Positions 18,267 through 25,854 of a stretch of DNA of 64,000 nt are shown piece after piece. The notes under the pieces were generated by a model. The model was not told where the DNA came from, made no database searches, and saw nothing but the letters and a program-made list of their open reading frames with translations. The translations under genes were made by a program, and so were the position numbers. This DNA comes from Chitinimonas arctica. GTDB taxonomy: Bacteria > Pseudomonadota > Gammaproteobacteria > Burkholderiales > Chitinimonadaceae. The stretch is taken from the NCBI RefSeq assembly GCF_007431345.1, contig NZ_CP041730.1, forward strand, positions 620,001 to 684,000, in the 5' to 3' direction. How positions within the stretch are numbered: the stretch's first letter is position 1; every line of letters begins with the position of its first letter.

Positions 18267-19661
18267 ATGCTCGACCAAACCACCTCCGCTGTTCAAGCGC
18301 TGGCCCAACTCTGGCAGGCTAGCGGCCTCGATCCGGCCGCCCTGGCCCGGGTCCGTCTCGGCGGTAGCCGGTCCCTGCCCTCGTCCTTCGCCGTCGGCGC
18401 CGCCGCGCAAGCCAGTATCGCCGCTGCCGGCCTGGCCGCCGCCGAACTCTGGCGCCTTCGCAACGGCCAACACCAGACCGTCTCGGTGGACATGGGCCAT
18501 GCCGTTGCCGAGTTCCGCAGCGAACGCTATCTGCGGGTAGACGACCAGCAACCGGCCGACCCCTGGGACAAGATCGCCGGTGCCTATCGCTGCGGCGACG
18601 GCCGCTGGCTGCGACTACATACCAATTTTCCGCACCACCGCGATGGTGTGCTTAAGCTGCTGGGTTGCGAACATGATCGCGCCAGCGTCGAGGCCGCATT
18701 GCAAGCTTGGCAGGCCGAAGCGTTCGAGACCGCGGCCTCCGAGCAAGGCATGGTGGTGGCGGCCATGCGTTCATTCGCCGAATGGGATGCCCATCCCCAG
18801 GCGGCGGCCGTGCGTGCACTACCGGCGTTCACGCTGGAACGTATCGGCGATGCGCCGGTCCAGCCGCCAGCACCTGCCGAACGGCCGCTATCCGGCATCC
18901 GCGCCCTGGACCTGACCCGGGTGATTGCCGGTCCCGTGTGCGGCCGTACACTGGCTGCGCACGGCGCGGAAGTGCTCCATATCAGTTCGCCGCAGCTCCC
19001 TACCATTCCGCCCCTGGACATCGACACCGGGCGCGGCAAGCGCAGCTGCCATCTCGACCTGGAGCAGGCCGGCGACCGTGGCGCATTGCAAGCGCTGCTG
19101 CGCGATGCCGACTTGTTTGTACAAGGCTATCGGCCCGGCGGACTGGCGGAGCGGGGTTTTGGTCCGGAACAGGCGGCTGCGCTGCGGCCGGGCATCGTCT
19201 ATATCTCGCTGTCGGCCTATGGGCATATCGGCCCGTGGGCGCAAAAGCGCGGCTTCGATTCGCTGCTGCAGAGCGCCTGCGGCTTCAACCATGCCGAGGC
19301 GGAAGCGGCCGGACAAGATGCGCCTCGCCCGTTGCCCATGCAGGTCCTGGACCATGCATCCGGCTATTTGATGGCCTTGGGCGCCATGGCCGCCCTGCAT
19401 CGGCGAGCGAATGAAGGCGGTAGCTGGCATGTACGGGTGTCCTTGGCGCAAACCGCGCACTGGCTGCGGGGCCTGGGCAGGGTGCCCGGCGGGCTGGATA
19501 TCGCTGAATTCGACCCGGACAGCCTAGCCGGCTGGCTGGAGGAATCCGAATCCGGCCATGGCCGCCTGCGCGCCGTCCGCCACGCCGCCGAACTCAGCGT
19601 CACGCCGGCCCATTGGCGGCTCCCGGCCATGCCGCTGGGTACTCATTCTGCGGGTTGGTAA
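18267..19661 (+). CDS. Class III (CaiB/BaiF) CoA-transferase family protein
   Basis: A 464-residue protein whose second half matches the CaiB/BaiF/formyl-CoA transferase family: IRALDLTRVIAGPVCGRTLAAHGAEVLHI, then GRGKRSCHLDL, LRDADLFVQGYRPGGLAERGF and the active-site stretch GFDSLLQSACG, in which the catalytic Asp is kept. The N-terminal 200 residues look like a second, diverged family copy (AAELWRLRNGQHQTVSVDM, then AYRCGDGRWLRLHTNFPHHRDGVLKLL). Such enzymes move CoA between carboxylic acids; the substrate is unknown. It starts 56 bases after mrcA and the acyltransferase begins three bases after its stop, suggesting co-transcription. Confidence 0.8.
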   Translation: MLDQTTSAVQALAQLWQASGLDPAALARVRLGGSRSLPSSFAVGAAAQASIAAAGLAAAELWRLRNGQHQTVSVDMGHAVAEFRSERYLRVDDQQPADPWDKIAGAYRCGDGRWLRLHTNFPHHRDGVLKLLGCEHDRASVEAALQAWQAEAFETAASEQGMVVAAMRSFAEWDAHPQAAAVRALPAFTLERIGDAPVQPPAPAERPLSGIRALDLTRVIAGPVCGRTLAAHGAEVLHISSPQLPTIPPLDIDTGRGKRSCHLDLEQAGDRGALQALLRDADLFVQGYRPGGLAERGFGPEQAAALRPGIVYISLSAYGHIGPWAQKRGFDSLLQSACGFNHAEAEAAGQDAPRPLPMQVLDHASGYLMALGAMAALHRRANEGGSWHVRVSLAQTAHWLRGLGRVPGGLDIAEFDPDSLAGWLEESESGHGRLRAVRHAAELSVTPAHWRLPAMPLGTHSAGW

Positions 19662-19664
19662 GCG

Positions 19665-20828
19665 ATGTCCGAGACATTCCTTGCCCGTAACCCGCGCATC
19701 GACCTGTTGCGCGGCATTGCCATCGCCCTGGTGTTGCTGCTGCATTTCCATCTGGCCTATGGCCTGCACATAAGCGTTTTCGCCGAATGGTTCTCGCCCA
19801 AGGCCGTCAAGATGGTCGCCATCAACGGTAATTTTGGCGTCACCCTGTTTTTCGTCATTTCCGGCTTTCTGATTACCGGCAGTGTGCTCCAGCGCCACGG
19901 CAGTCTGGCCAACATCGATCTCAAGGCTTTTTATGCGTACCGGGCCAGCCGCATCCTGCCTTGCCTGTTGTTGGCCCTGGCCGTAATCGTCGGCTTGGGC
20001 AGCCTGGAGCTGCCCTTCTTCGGCAATAGCGATGATGGCCAAGTCCGCTCGGCGAGCTACTTCTGGATATCGGCCGGGTCGGTGCTGACCTTTTGGCACA
20101 ATGTGCTGATGCAGGAAGTAGGCTGGTTCAATTACTGCCTGAATATTTACTGGTCGCTCTCGGTGGAGGAGATGTTCTACCTGGGCTTTCCGCTGCTGTG
20201 CCTGCTGTTCCGGCGCGACTGGCTGATCATATTGGCATGCCTTGCCTTTATCGTCATCGGACCTTACTACCGCAGCCTGCATAGCGACGACGAATTGTTT
20301 TTCGAATGTGGCTATCTCGCCTGTTTCGACGCGATCGCCATCGGCTGCCTGGCAGCCATGCTGGCCAGGCGCATCAAGCTCGCCAGCAGGATGGGGCAGC
20401 TGGCGCAGGTCCTGGCCGCCGTGCTGCTGGCGGCGGTCTACCTGCGCGGCATCCATGGCAATGAGGTGTTCGGATTCAGCCTGGTGGCGCTGGCCGGTGC
20501 TGTCCTGCTGATCGGCGCCACCGGCAAGCAGGCGGGTCCACTGCTGCGCAGCGCGCCCCTGGCGGCGGTGCGCTGGATGGGACGGCACAGCTATGAGCTG
20601 TATCTGTTCCATATCATCGTGCTGGCGCTGATGCGCAACCTGATTCCCACTGAAGCCATGCCTTATGCCTATAAGCCACTTTGGCTGGCCTTGTTCCTGG
20701 TGCTGTCGGCCTTGTTGGCGGGGGTGGTGGCTAAATGGTATGCGGAGCCTTTGAACCGGCGCGTGCGTAAACGGCTTGTGCAGGTGAAAACGAATGTTCA
20801 GGTCGTACCACGGGAAGTGACGGTCTAA
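19665..20828 (+). CDS. Acyltransferase 3 family (OafA/NodX-like) membrane protein
   Basis: A 387-residue integral membrane acyltransferase with about ten hydrophobic segments. The N-terminus has the family motif RNPRIDLLRGIAIALVLLLHFHLAY, with the catalytic-type His in the first helix, followed by NFGVTLFFVISGFLITGSVL and YRASRILPCLL. YWSLSVEEMFYLGFPL is also typical. These enzymes O-acylate polysaccharides or other surface glycans. The last codons (from about 20750) are duplicated in decayed form after the next gene (21868-21928), so the 3' end lay inside a tandem duplication. Confidence 0.85.
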   Translation: MSETFLARNPRIDLLRGIAIALVLLLHFHLAYGLHISVFAEWFSPKAVKMVAINGNFGVTLFFVISGFLITGSVLQRHGSLANIDLKAFYAYRASRILPCLLLALAVIVGLGSLELPFFGNSDDGQVRSASYFWISAGSVLTFWHNVLMQEVGWFNYCLNIYWSLSVEEMFYLGFPLLCLLFRRDWLIILACLAFIVIGPYYRSLHSDDELFFECGYLACFDAIAIGCLAAMLARRIKLASRMGQLAQVLAAVLLAAVYLRGIHGNEVFGFSLVALAGAVLLIGATGKQAGPLLRSAPLAAVRWMGRHSYELYLFHIIVLALMRNLIPTEAMPYAYKPLWLALFLVLSALLAGVVAKWYAEPLNRRVRKRLVQVKTNVQVVPREVTV

Positions 20829-20915
20829 GGGGGCAGAGTTCTACCTTGCCCTGGTCAAAGTTCAGGCAAAGGCCGTATTTCACGCTCTGCGCGACCCAGG
20901 CAAGCTAGTGGAATG
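20750..20915 (+). repeat. Left copy of a tandem duplication: acyltransferase 3' end plus rpn leader
   Basis: This segment, from TTTGAACCGGCGC in the acyltransferase to the start of the first rpn gene, reappears in diverged form at 21868-22025. Shared words in the same order include TTTGAACCGGCGC, AAGTG-C-GTCTAAGG, GTCAAAG, CCGTATTT, CCAGGCAA and ACGATGCCG. The offset is 1118 bases at the left edge and a constant 1099 from GTCTAAGG onward. Confidence 0.7.
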
Positions 20916-21866
20916 TTCGATCACGATGCCGCCTACAAACGCATGTTCTCCATTCCTCGCGCGGTAGAGGATCTGCTGCGCGAATTTATCGACGAGGAAT
21001 GGAAAGAAAAGTTGGATTTCTCCACACTTGAGCAAATCAACGGCAGCTTTGTCACTGAACGCTGGCGTCGGCAGATGACTGATGTGGTATGGAAGGTACG
21101 GCTGGCCGACCAGGAACTCTATATTTGCCTGCTGGTGGAATTTCAATCCAAGATCGATCCCAACATGGCGCTGAGAGTGGCCAGCTATGTGCTGCAGTTG
21201 TATCTGGACCTGAGCAAGGATCCGAAGCGCCTGCCATTGACGCCCAGCGGCAAGTTACCGCCGGTCTTGCCTATCGTTCTGTACAACGGCGCGCCGCGTT
21301 GGAACGCGCCCCTGGAACTGGACGAACTGATCGAAGCCGGTCCTGGCAAGCTGCCGGATTTTCGGCCGCACATGCGATATATGCTATTGGACCAGGGCGC
21401 CTTTCGGGAGCAAGATTTGAAGGGCTTGGAGAATGTGGTGGCGGACATCTTTCGGCTGGAAAACGCCGAAAACCCGGCAGTCGGGCGCAGGATAATACGC
21501 AGGTTGAAGCGATATTTGGCGGCACCGGAGCATGAAGAGCTGCGTAAGGCGTTGAAAAATTGGATCGCCAACATATTGATACCTTCCAAGTTTCCGCAAT
21601 TGGACTGGCCGACGGCTCAGTTAGACGAGATAAGTGATTTGCAAGGAGTCGAAGCGATGATGACGAACAAGATGGACCTCTGGGCTGAAGAGTTTGTACA
21701 GAAGGGCGAAGCCAATATGCTGCTCCGTCTGCTCAAGCGTAAATTCGACACCCTACCGGACTGGGTAGAGGAGCGGTTGAGCGGTGCAACATTCGAGCAA
21801 TTGGAAAGCTGGGATGACCACATCTTGTTGGCCAGCAGTATCGATGAAGTGTTCGGGCCGCGTTGA
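20913..21866 (+). CDS. Rpn-family recombination-promoting nuclease / putative transposase (copy 1)
   Basis: A 317-residue protein of the Rpn/PD-(D/E)XK group. Core features are DHDAAYKRMF at the N-terminus, DVVWKVRLADQELYICLLVEFQS (the D and ExQ nuclease residues, about 55-75), PPVLPIVLYNG and RPHMRYMLLDQG. A separate C-terminal region follows, ending SIDEVFGPR. Family members are DNA endonucleases that promote RecA-independent recombination and, in E. coli, can be toxic and act against phage. An internal AAGGAG at 21643-21648 and ATG at 21657 (M249) could start the C-terminal 69 residues separately. Related copies lie at 21988, 23989 and 25269. The start has no strong ribosome site. Confidence 0.85.
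   Translation: MFDHDAAYKRMFSIPRAVEDLLREFIDEEWKEKLDFSTLEQINGSFVTERWRRQMTDVVWKVRLADQELYICLLVEFQSKIDPNMALRVASYVLQLYLDLSKDPKRLPLTPSGKLPPVLPIVLYNGAPRWNAPLELDELIEAGPGKLPDFRPHMRYMLLDQGAFREQDLKGLENVVADIFRLENAENPAVGRRIIRRLKRYLAAPEHEELRKALKNWIANILIPSKFPQLDWPTAQLDEISDLQGVEAMMTNKMDLWAEEFVQKGEANMLLRLLKRKFDTLPDWVEERLSGATFEQLESWDDHILLASSIDEVFGPR
21657..21866 (+). CDS. Possible internally initiated short protein of rpn copy 1 (RpnS-like)
   Basis: Within the rpn frame, AAGGAG (21643-21648) stands eight bases before ATG ATG at 21657. The predicted product is 69 residues, MMTNKMDLWAEEF to SIDEVFGPR. The Gly codon forming the site is GGA, uncommon in this GC-rich sequence, and is also GGA in copies 3 and 4. In E. 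coli rpn genes such short C-terminal proteins are made from internal starts and block the long protein. Here the evidence is positional only. Confidence 0.45.
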   Translation: MMTNKMDLWAEEFVQKGEANMLLRLLKRKFDTLPDWVEERLSGATFEQLESWDDHILLASSIDEVFGPR

Positions 21867-21867
21867 A

Positions 21868-22025
21868 TTTGAACCGGCGCTGGCGGAAATAGGCGCCCAA
21901 GCGCTGCCACCGAAAGTGGCCGTCTAAGGGAATCGAGCTCCGGCCAGGTTCTGTCAAAGTGCAAGTAAAGCCCGTATTTCCCATCCCATACGAGCCAGGC
22001 AATATTGTGGGATGCCTTAATAACG
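21868..22025 (+). repeat. Right, decayed copy of the tandem duplication
   Basis: A diverged repeat of 20750-20915, starting two bases after the rpn copy 1 stop with TTTGAACCGGCGC. It contains a vestige of the acyltransferase end (AAGTGGCCGTCTAAGG at 21915-21930) and the rpn leader (CCGTATTT at 21972-21979, CCAGGCAA at 21995-22002). Confidence 0.7.
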
Positions 22026-22210
22026 ATGCCGTCCAGCTGCTTTCGATCCTGCCCATCGTGCTGTACAACGACGAACCACGCCAGAACGCACCACTGGGCC
22101 TGAACGAATTGATTAAACCGATCCCGGCCGCCTGCCGGATTTCCGGCTCTAACCCGGGCGGCCACATCTGCGCTATCTGGTATTGGACAGACAATCGACT
22201 TTGTGATGCC
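21988..22210 (+). pseudogene. Remnant of an Rpn-family gene (copy 2)
   Basis: After the leader copy, the translation preserves ILPIVLYNDEPRQNAPLGLNELI, clearly the same segment as LPIVLYNGAPRWNAPLELDELI in copy 1. The N-terminal nuclease core between the start and this block is deleted. After it the frame shifts, since LPDF and HLRYLVLD continue in another frame with a stop. The C-terminal region is gone. It is a non-functional duplicate. Confidence 0.75.
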
Positions 22211-22404
22211 AAACGACCACTAGCCTATCTGTCGATGAGTACCTACTCAATCTTGGGGATGCGTAGCACCATCTAACCAAGATAGACTGAAGCTGGAGGC
22301 CAATTCAGATCCATGTTAATGCTAACCCTTCCCTATTGAGGGGCGCGCGAACTGGGCCGAGCCTCAGGGGTTAAAAATTAGCGCTACATCACCAAGGACA
22401 CACT

Positions 22405-23790
22405 ATGCCAATTCCGCTTAGAATAATAAATTCAGCACAATTGAATGCCGTGCTATTGATTGAGGAATCGCATTTTATCGATTTAAAAAGTATTGATATT
22501 GCGCCAAGTAGCCTAACCAAGACTGCGGCGGCATTCTGCAATACAAGTGGTGGTGAATTATTCATTGGCATCGAAGAGATTGAAGGCGAGCGAGGCAAAG
22601 AACGGAATTGGAATGGCTTCAACGATCAAGAAGGCGCCAATGCCCATATCCAGGTCATTGAAAATATGAGTCCTCTTAGCAATCATTACAACGCTGAGTT
22701 TCTTGGGTCCGCCGAAGCTTCTGGTCTCGTGTTACATCTTACGATGTATAAGACCAAGGAGATCATTTCTGCGTCGAATGGAAAGATCTATGTTCGGCGC
22801 GGTGCGCAGAGCCTTCCGGTCGAAGGCGAAGGTGCTATTGACAGGCTAAAGTACGACAAGGGGATTAAATCATTTGAGGATGAAATTATTAATACCAGGG
22901 TCGAAGAAGTTGCGAATTCCATAACAATTCTTGAGTTCTTGCTAGACGTTGTGCCATCTGCAGAACCTGATCAATGGCTGTCCAAGCAGCAGACATTGGT
23001 TGATGGTCGCCCCACTGTCGCAAGTGTCCTTCTTTACAGTGACCTGCCGCAGGCAATCCTTCCGAAACGATCAGCCATAAAGATACTTCGATATAAAACG
23101 AAGGAACATGGCGAGCGCGATTTCCTGGCTTTCGATCCGCTAACCATAGAAGGGCCGATTTATTCGCTGGTGTATGATGGCGTTGATAAATGCAAAAGGC
23201 TAATTGAGGAAATCAAGAAGCTTGGTCCTGATGGACTCGAATCGATTGCCTATCCTGAAGAGGCGCTTCACGAAGTTCTGACTAACGCGGTTCTCCATCG
23301 GGATTATAGTATCGCCGCAGATGTCCAGGTTAGAATCTTTGACAACCGTCTGGAGATTGAAAGTCCGGGGCGACTGCCCGGCCACGTAACTATCGACCTG
23401 ATAACCAAGACCCAGTTTGCCCGCAACCCTAAACTTGTCCGTCTCGTCAACAAATTTAAGAATCCTCCAAATAAAGATGTTGGTGAAGGTCTCCGTACAA
23501 CGTTTGAGGCCATGGAAAAACTACGGCTCAAAAAACCGCTTATTGAGGAGCGCGAGAATTCAGTAGTAGTAACTCTTCGCCATGAAAGTCTTGGATCGCC
23601 CGAACAGCTCGTTATGGATTACCTCGAAAAGAATGGCGAGATAACAAATGCCGTCGGTCGCGACATTACTGGAATTAAGTCTGAGAACACGATGAAGGAG
23701 GTCTTCTACAGGCTTAGAGATCGCGATCAACTTGAGCAAGTACCTGGCAAATTGGGGAAGAATTCTGCGTGGCGGCGAAAGGTAAACTAG
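22405..23790 (+). CDS. AlbA_2 (Schlafen-like) domain and HATPase domain protein
   Basis: A 461-residue protein with an N-terminal AlbA_2 putative nucleic-acid-binding domain (SHFIDLKS, then LTKTAAAFCNTSGGELFIGIEE, and later GKIYVRRGAQSLPV). A GHKL-type ATP-binding domain follows (YPEEALHEVLTNAVLHRDYS, FDNRLEIESPGRLPGHVTID and NKDVGEGLRTTFEAME), then a C-terminal winged-helix-like tail. Family members are annotated as ATP-binding transcriptional regulators, and some occur in phage-defence loci. The gene is much more AT-rich than its neighbours, with codons such as ATA and AAT common, and is embedded among rpn copies, which suggests horizontal acquisition. The start at 22405 follows AAGGA in ACCAAGGACACACT. 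The function is unknown. Confidence 0.8.
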   Translation: MPIPLRIINSAQLNAVLLIEESHFIDLKSIDIAPSSLTKTAAAFCNTSGGELFIGIEEIEGERGKERNWNGFNDQEGANAHIQVIENMSPLSNHYNAEFLGSAEASGLVLHLTMYKTKEIISASNGKIYVRRGAQSLPVEGEGAIDRLKYDKGIKSFEDEIINTRVEEVANSITILEFLLDVVPSAEPDQWLSKQQTLVDGRPTVASVLLYSDLPQAILPKRSAIKILRYKTKEHGERDFLAFDPLTIEGPIYSLVYDGVDKCKRLIEEIKKLGPDGLESIAYPEEALHEVLTNAVLHRDYSIAADVQVRIFDNRLEIESPGRLPGHVTIDLITKTQFARNPKLVRLVNKFKNPPNKDVGEGLRTTFEAMEKLRLKKPLIEERENSVVVTLRHESLGSPEQLVMDYLEKNGEITNAVGRDITGIKSENTMKEVFYRLRDRDQLEQVPGKLGKNSAWRRKVN

Positions 23791-23938
23791 CCCATCATTT
23801 ACCTGGCCGATGCAAAAAGCCATACAGGGCAGTGAATTTACACGTTAATATCATAAATACTAGGGAAGGCGAGCCATTCGAAAAACGTCTTGATATGTCC
23901 GCCTTGGGCCGCCAGGCGTCTAGTTATTATCAAAAAAT

Positions 23939-23955
23939 CAGGCAAAGACCGTATT
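23939..23955 (+). repeat. Leader tag upstream of rpn copy 3
   Basis: CAGGCAAAGACCGTATT occurs here, 33 bases before the copy 3 ATG. Relatives are at 20863-20879 (copy 1, one mismatch), 21962-21978 (copy 2, more diverged) and 25220-25234 (copy 4, two bases shorter). It may be the outer edge of the duplicated unit or part of its promoter. Confidence 0.6.
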
Positions 23956-23988
23956 AACCGCCCCGCGCGAGCGAGGCATCCTCGTGGG

Positions 23989-24999
23989 ATGAGAAGAAAA
24001 AACGACGCTGCCTATAAGAGCATGTTTTCCCATTCCTTCGTGGTCAAGGGATTTTTGCATGATTTTATCCGCGAGGATTGGATCGCTCAGCTGGATTTCT
24101 CCTCCCTCGAACGCATCAATGGGAACTACGTCAACGATCACTTGCGCGAGCAAATGAACGATGTGGTGTGGAAGGTGCGGCTGGCGGACCGTGAACTGTA
24201 CATCTGCATTCTGATCGAGTTCCAATCCCGGATCGATCACTCAATGGCGCTGCGGGTGGCCAATTACGTCACGCAGCTGTATCTGGATCTCGGTAAGAAT
24301 CGTAAAAATTTCCCCTTGACCGCCAGTGGCAAACTGCCGCCGGTCCTGCCCATCGTGCTGTATAACGGCGAGCCTCGTTGGAACGCCCCGCTGGAACTGG
24401 AGGAATTGATCGAGCCTGGCCCCGGTCGCCTGCCGGATTTCCGGCCGCACATGCGCTACCTGGTATTGGACGAGCGCGCCATTCCGGAGGAAGATTTACA
24501 GAAGCTGAAGAGCGTGGCGGCAGCCATCTTTCGTTTGGAAAAGGCCCATGCGGCCGAGTGCGACGGCATCGTGCACGATCTGGCATGCTGCTTGGCTGCG
24601 CCGGAGCATGCGGAGCTGCGGAGGGATGTGAACGCCTGGATCACCAGGGTGCTGCTGCCTTCCAAGGCCTCGGAAATGGGCTGGCAGGATTGGAAACTGG
24701 ACCGGGAAATCGATTTGGAAGGAGTCGCAACGATGTTGGCGAACAGAGCACAGCGCTGGAACCAGGAATTGTTACAAAAAGGGGAGGCACAAGGCCTCGA
24801 AAAAGGTCGTGAGGAAGGGCGTGAGGAAGGGCGGATCGAGGGCCAAGCCATGCTGCGCCATTTGCTCGTGCTCAGATACGGTCAACTACCGGATTGGGTG
24901 GAGATGCAGCTCAAGGAGGCAACGTTTGATCAGTTGAAAAGCTGGAGTGCGCAAATTTTTTCGGCCGCCACACTCAAAGATGTGTTCGGGCCACATTGA
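23989..24999 (+). CDS. Rpn-family recombination-promoting nuclease / putative transposase (copy 3)
   Basis: A 336-residue paralogue of copy 1. The nuclease core is kept: NDAAYKSMF, DVVWKVRLADRELYICILIEFQS, PPVLPIVLYNGEPRWNAPLELEELIEPGPG and DFRPHMRYLVLDERA. The start at 23989 (MRRKNDAAYK) matches copy 1, so the upstream in-frame extension is rejected. The C-terminal region holds a charged repeat, EKGREEGREEGRIEG, encoded partly by a tandem 12-base repeat (GTGAGGAAGGGC at 24809-24820 and 24821-24832). This is absent from copy 1 and explains its extra 19 residues. An internal ribosome site and ATG occur at the same residue (M249) as in copy 1. The gene appears intact. Confidence 0.87.
   Translation: MRRKNDAAYKSMFSHSFVVKGFLHDFIREDWIAQLDFSSLERINGNYVNDHLREQMNDVVWKVRLADRELYICILIEFQSRIDHSMALRVANYVTQLYLDLGKNRKNFPLTASGKLPPVLPIVLYNGEPRWNAPLELEELIEPGPGRLPDFRPHMRYLVLDERAIPEEDLQKLKSVAAAIFRLEKAHAAECDGIVHDLACCLAAPEHAELRRDVNAWITRVLLPSKASEMGWQDWKLDREIDLEGVATMLANRAQRWNQELLQKGEAQGLEKGREEGREEGRIEGQAMLRHLLVLRYGQLPDWVEMQLKEATFDQLKSWSAQIFSAATLKDVFGPH
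24733..24999 (+). CDS. Possible internally initiated short protein of rpn copy 3 (RpnS-like)
   Basis: AAGGAG at 24719-24724 lies eight bases before ATG at 24733, the same spacing and residue number as in copy 1. The predicted product has 88 residues, MLANRAQRWNQELLQ to TLKDVFGPH, including the GREE repeats, which probably form a charged helix. The parallel with internally started E. coli Rpn inhibitors is inference. Confidence 0.45.
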   Translation: MLANRAQRWNQELLQKGEAQGLEKGREEGREEGRIEGQAMLRHLLVLRYGQLPDWVEMQLKEATFDQLKSWSAQIFSAATLKDVFGPH

Positions 25000-25268
25000 A
25001 CATGGAATTTGTATGCGGCTTCATCGTATTGCCAGGTGCTACACACCTTGCAGCGCACCTTTTTTATTTTTGAACGTGTTGTGAACTTGCCTGGGTAATA
25101 GGGCGAAACACCATCTCAGCAAGGCCCCGCCAAGTAAAATAGAGATGCCAGATCAAGTGCTGGCAAGTCATTGTGTTTTCGGGTCAGACTCTTATACCCG
25201 TGCTTTCTAATTTCACAACCAGGCAAAGCGTATTGATTTGCCAAAGAAGATGAAAGGAGCAGCATTTC

Positions 25269-25724
25269 ATGAGGAAAATGGGCGTGCTATCGCATATCTT
25301 TCGAGTGAATAACGCCGAAAATCCTGAAGCCTTGATCGGCATACTGGATGATCTGATGGTCTGTTTGGCGGCACCGAAGGAAGCTGCATTGCGACGAGAC
25401 GTCACAACTTATATCAAGCTTACGATACCCGATAAATTTCCACAATTGAAATGGTCGGCCACCGAGCTGGACGCTATAACCGATTTACAAGGACTCGCAA
25501 CGATGTTGGCAAATAATGTAAAACGCTGGACCACGGACTGGATACTACAGGGGAGGAAATACGGCCCAGCTAATATGCTGCGCCATTTACTCCTGCGCAA
25601 ATATGGCCGATTACCGGATTCAGTAGACGTACGACTGGCCCGTGCAACCAGCGAGCAATTGCTAAACTGGGCGGAGCAATTATTATCAGCCAACCATATC
25701 GATGAGGTTTTTTTGCATCAATAA
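25269..25724 (+). CDS. Stand-alone Rpn C-terminal fragment (copy 4), possible orphan inhibitor
   Basis: A 151-residue open frame matching copy 1 from about residue 173 to the end: HIFRVNNAENPEAL, IPDKFPQLKWSATELDAITDLQG, then MLRHLLLRKYGRLPDSVDVRL and IDEVFLHQ. The nuclease core is absent, yet the leader tag (25220-25234) remains and AAAGGAG stands just before the ATG at 25269, so it can be expressed. A second internal start at 25503 has AAGGAC eight bases upstream and would give 73 residues. It is either decay debris or an orphan C-terminal regulatory protein that could bind the intact Rpn proteins. A strong terminator follows. Confidence 0.65.
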   Translation: MRKMGVLSHIFRVNNAENPEALIGILDDLMVCLAAPKEAALRRDVTTYIKLTIPDKFPQLKWSATELDAITDLQGLATMLANNVKRWTTDWILQGRKYGPANMLRHLLLRKYGRLPDSVDVRLARATSEQLLNWAEQLLSANHIDEVFLHQ

Positions 25725-25805
25725 TTTTAAATTGCCTCTTCACACTTCCACCATACCGACACGCACTAAAACAAATCTCCTTTTCAAATCATAGATGCAA
25801 TGTAA

Positions 25806-25838
25806 AAAAACCGGTGGCTAGCTTAGCCACCGGTTTTT
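25806..25838. terminator. Bidirectional intrinsic terminator
   Basis: CCGGTGGCTA (25811-25820) pairs with TAGCCACCGG (25824-25833) and is flanked by an A run on the left and TTTTT on the right. It can end the rpn region from the left and the collagenase gene from the right. Confidence 0.9.
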
Positions 25839-25854
25839 CCTTGCGCGGACCCGC

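Noticed and set aside
20913..25724. Rpn copies as an ordinary insertion sequence with terminal inverted repeats and target-site duplications
   Set aside because: I found no terminal inverted repeats or short flanking duplications; the pair at 20.75-22.2 kb is better explained by tandem duplication including host sequence.
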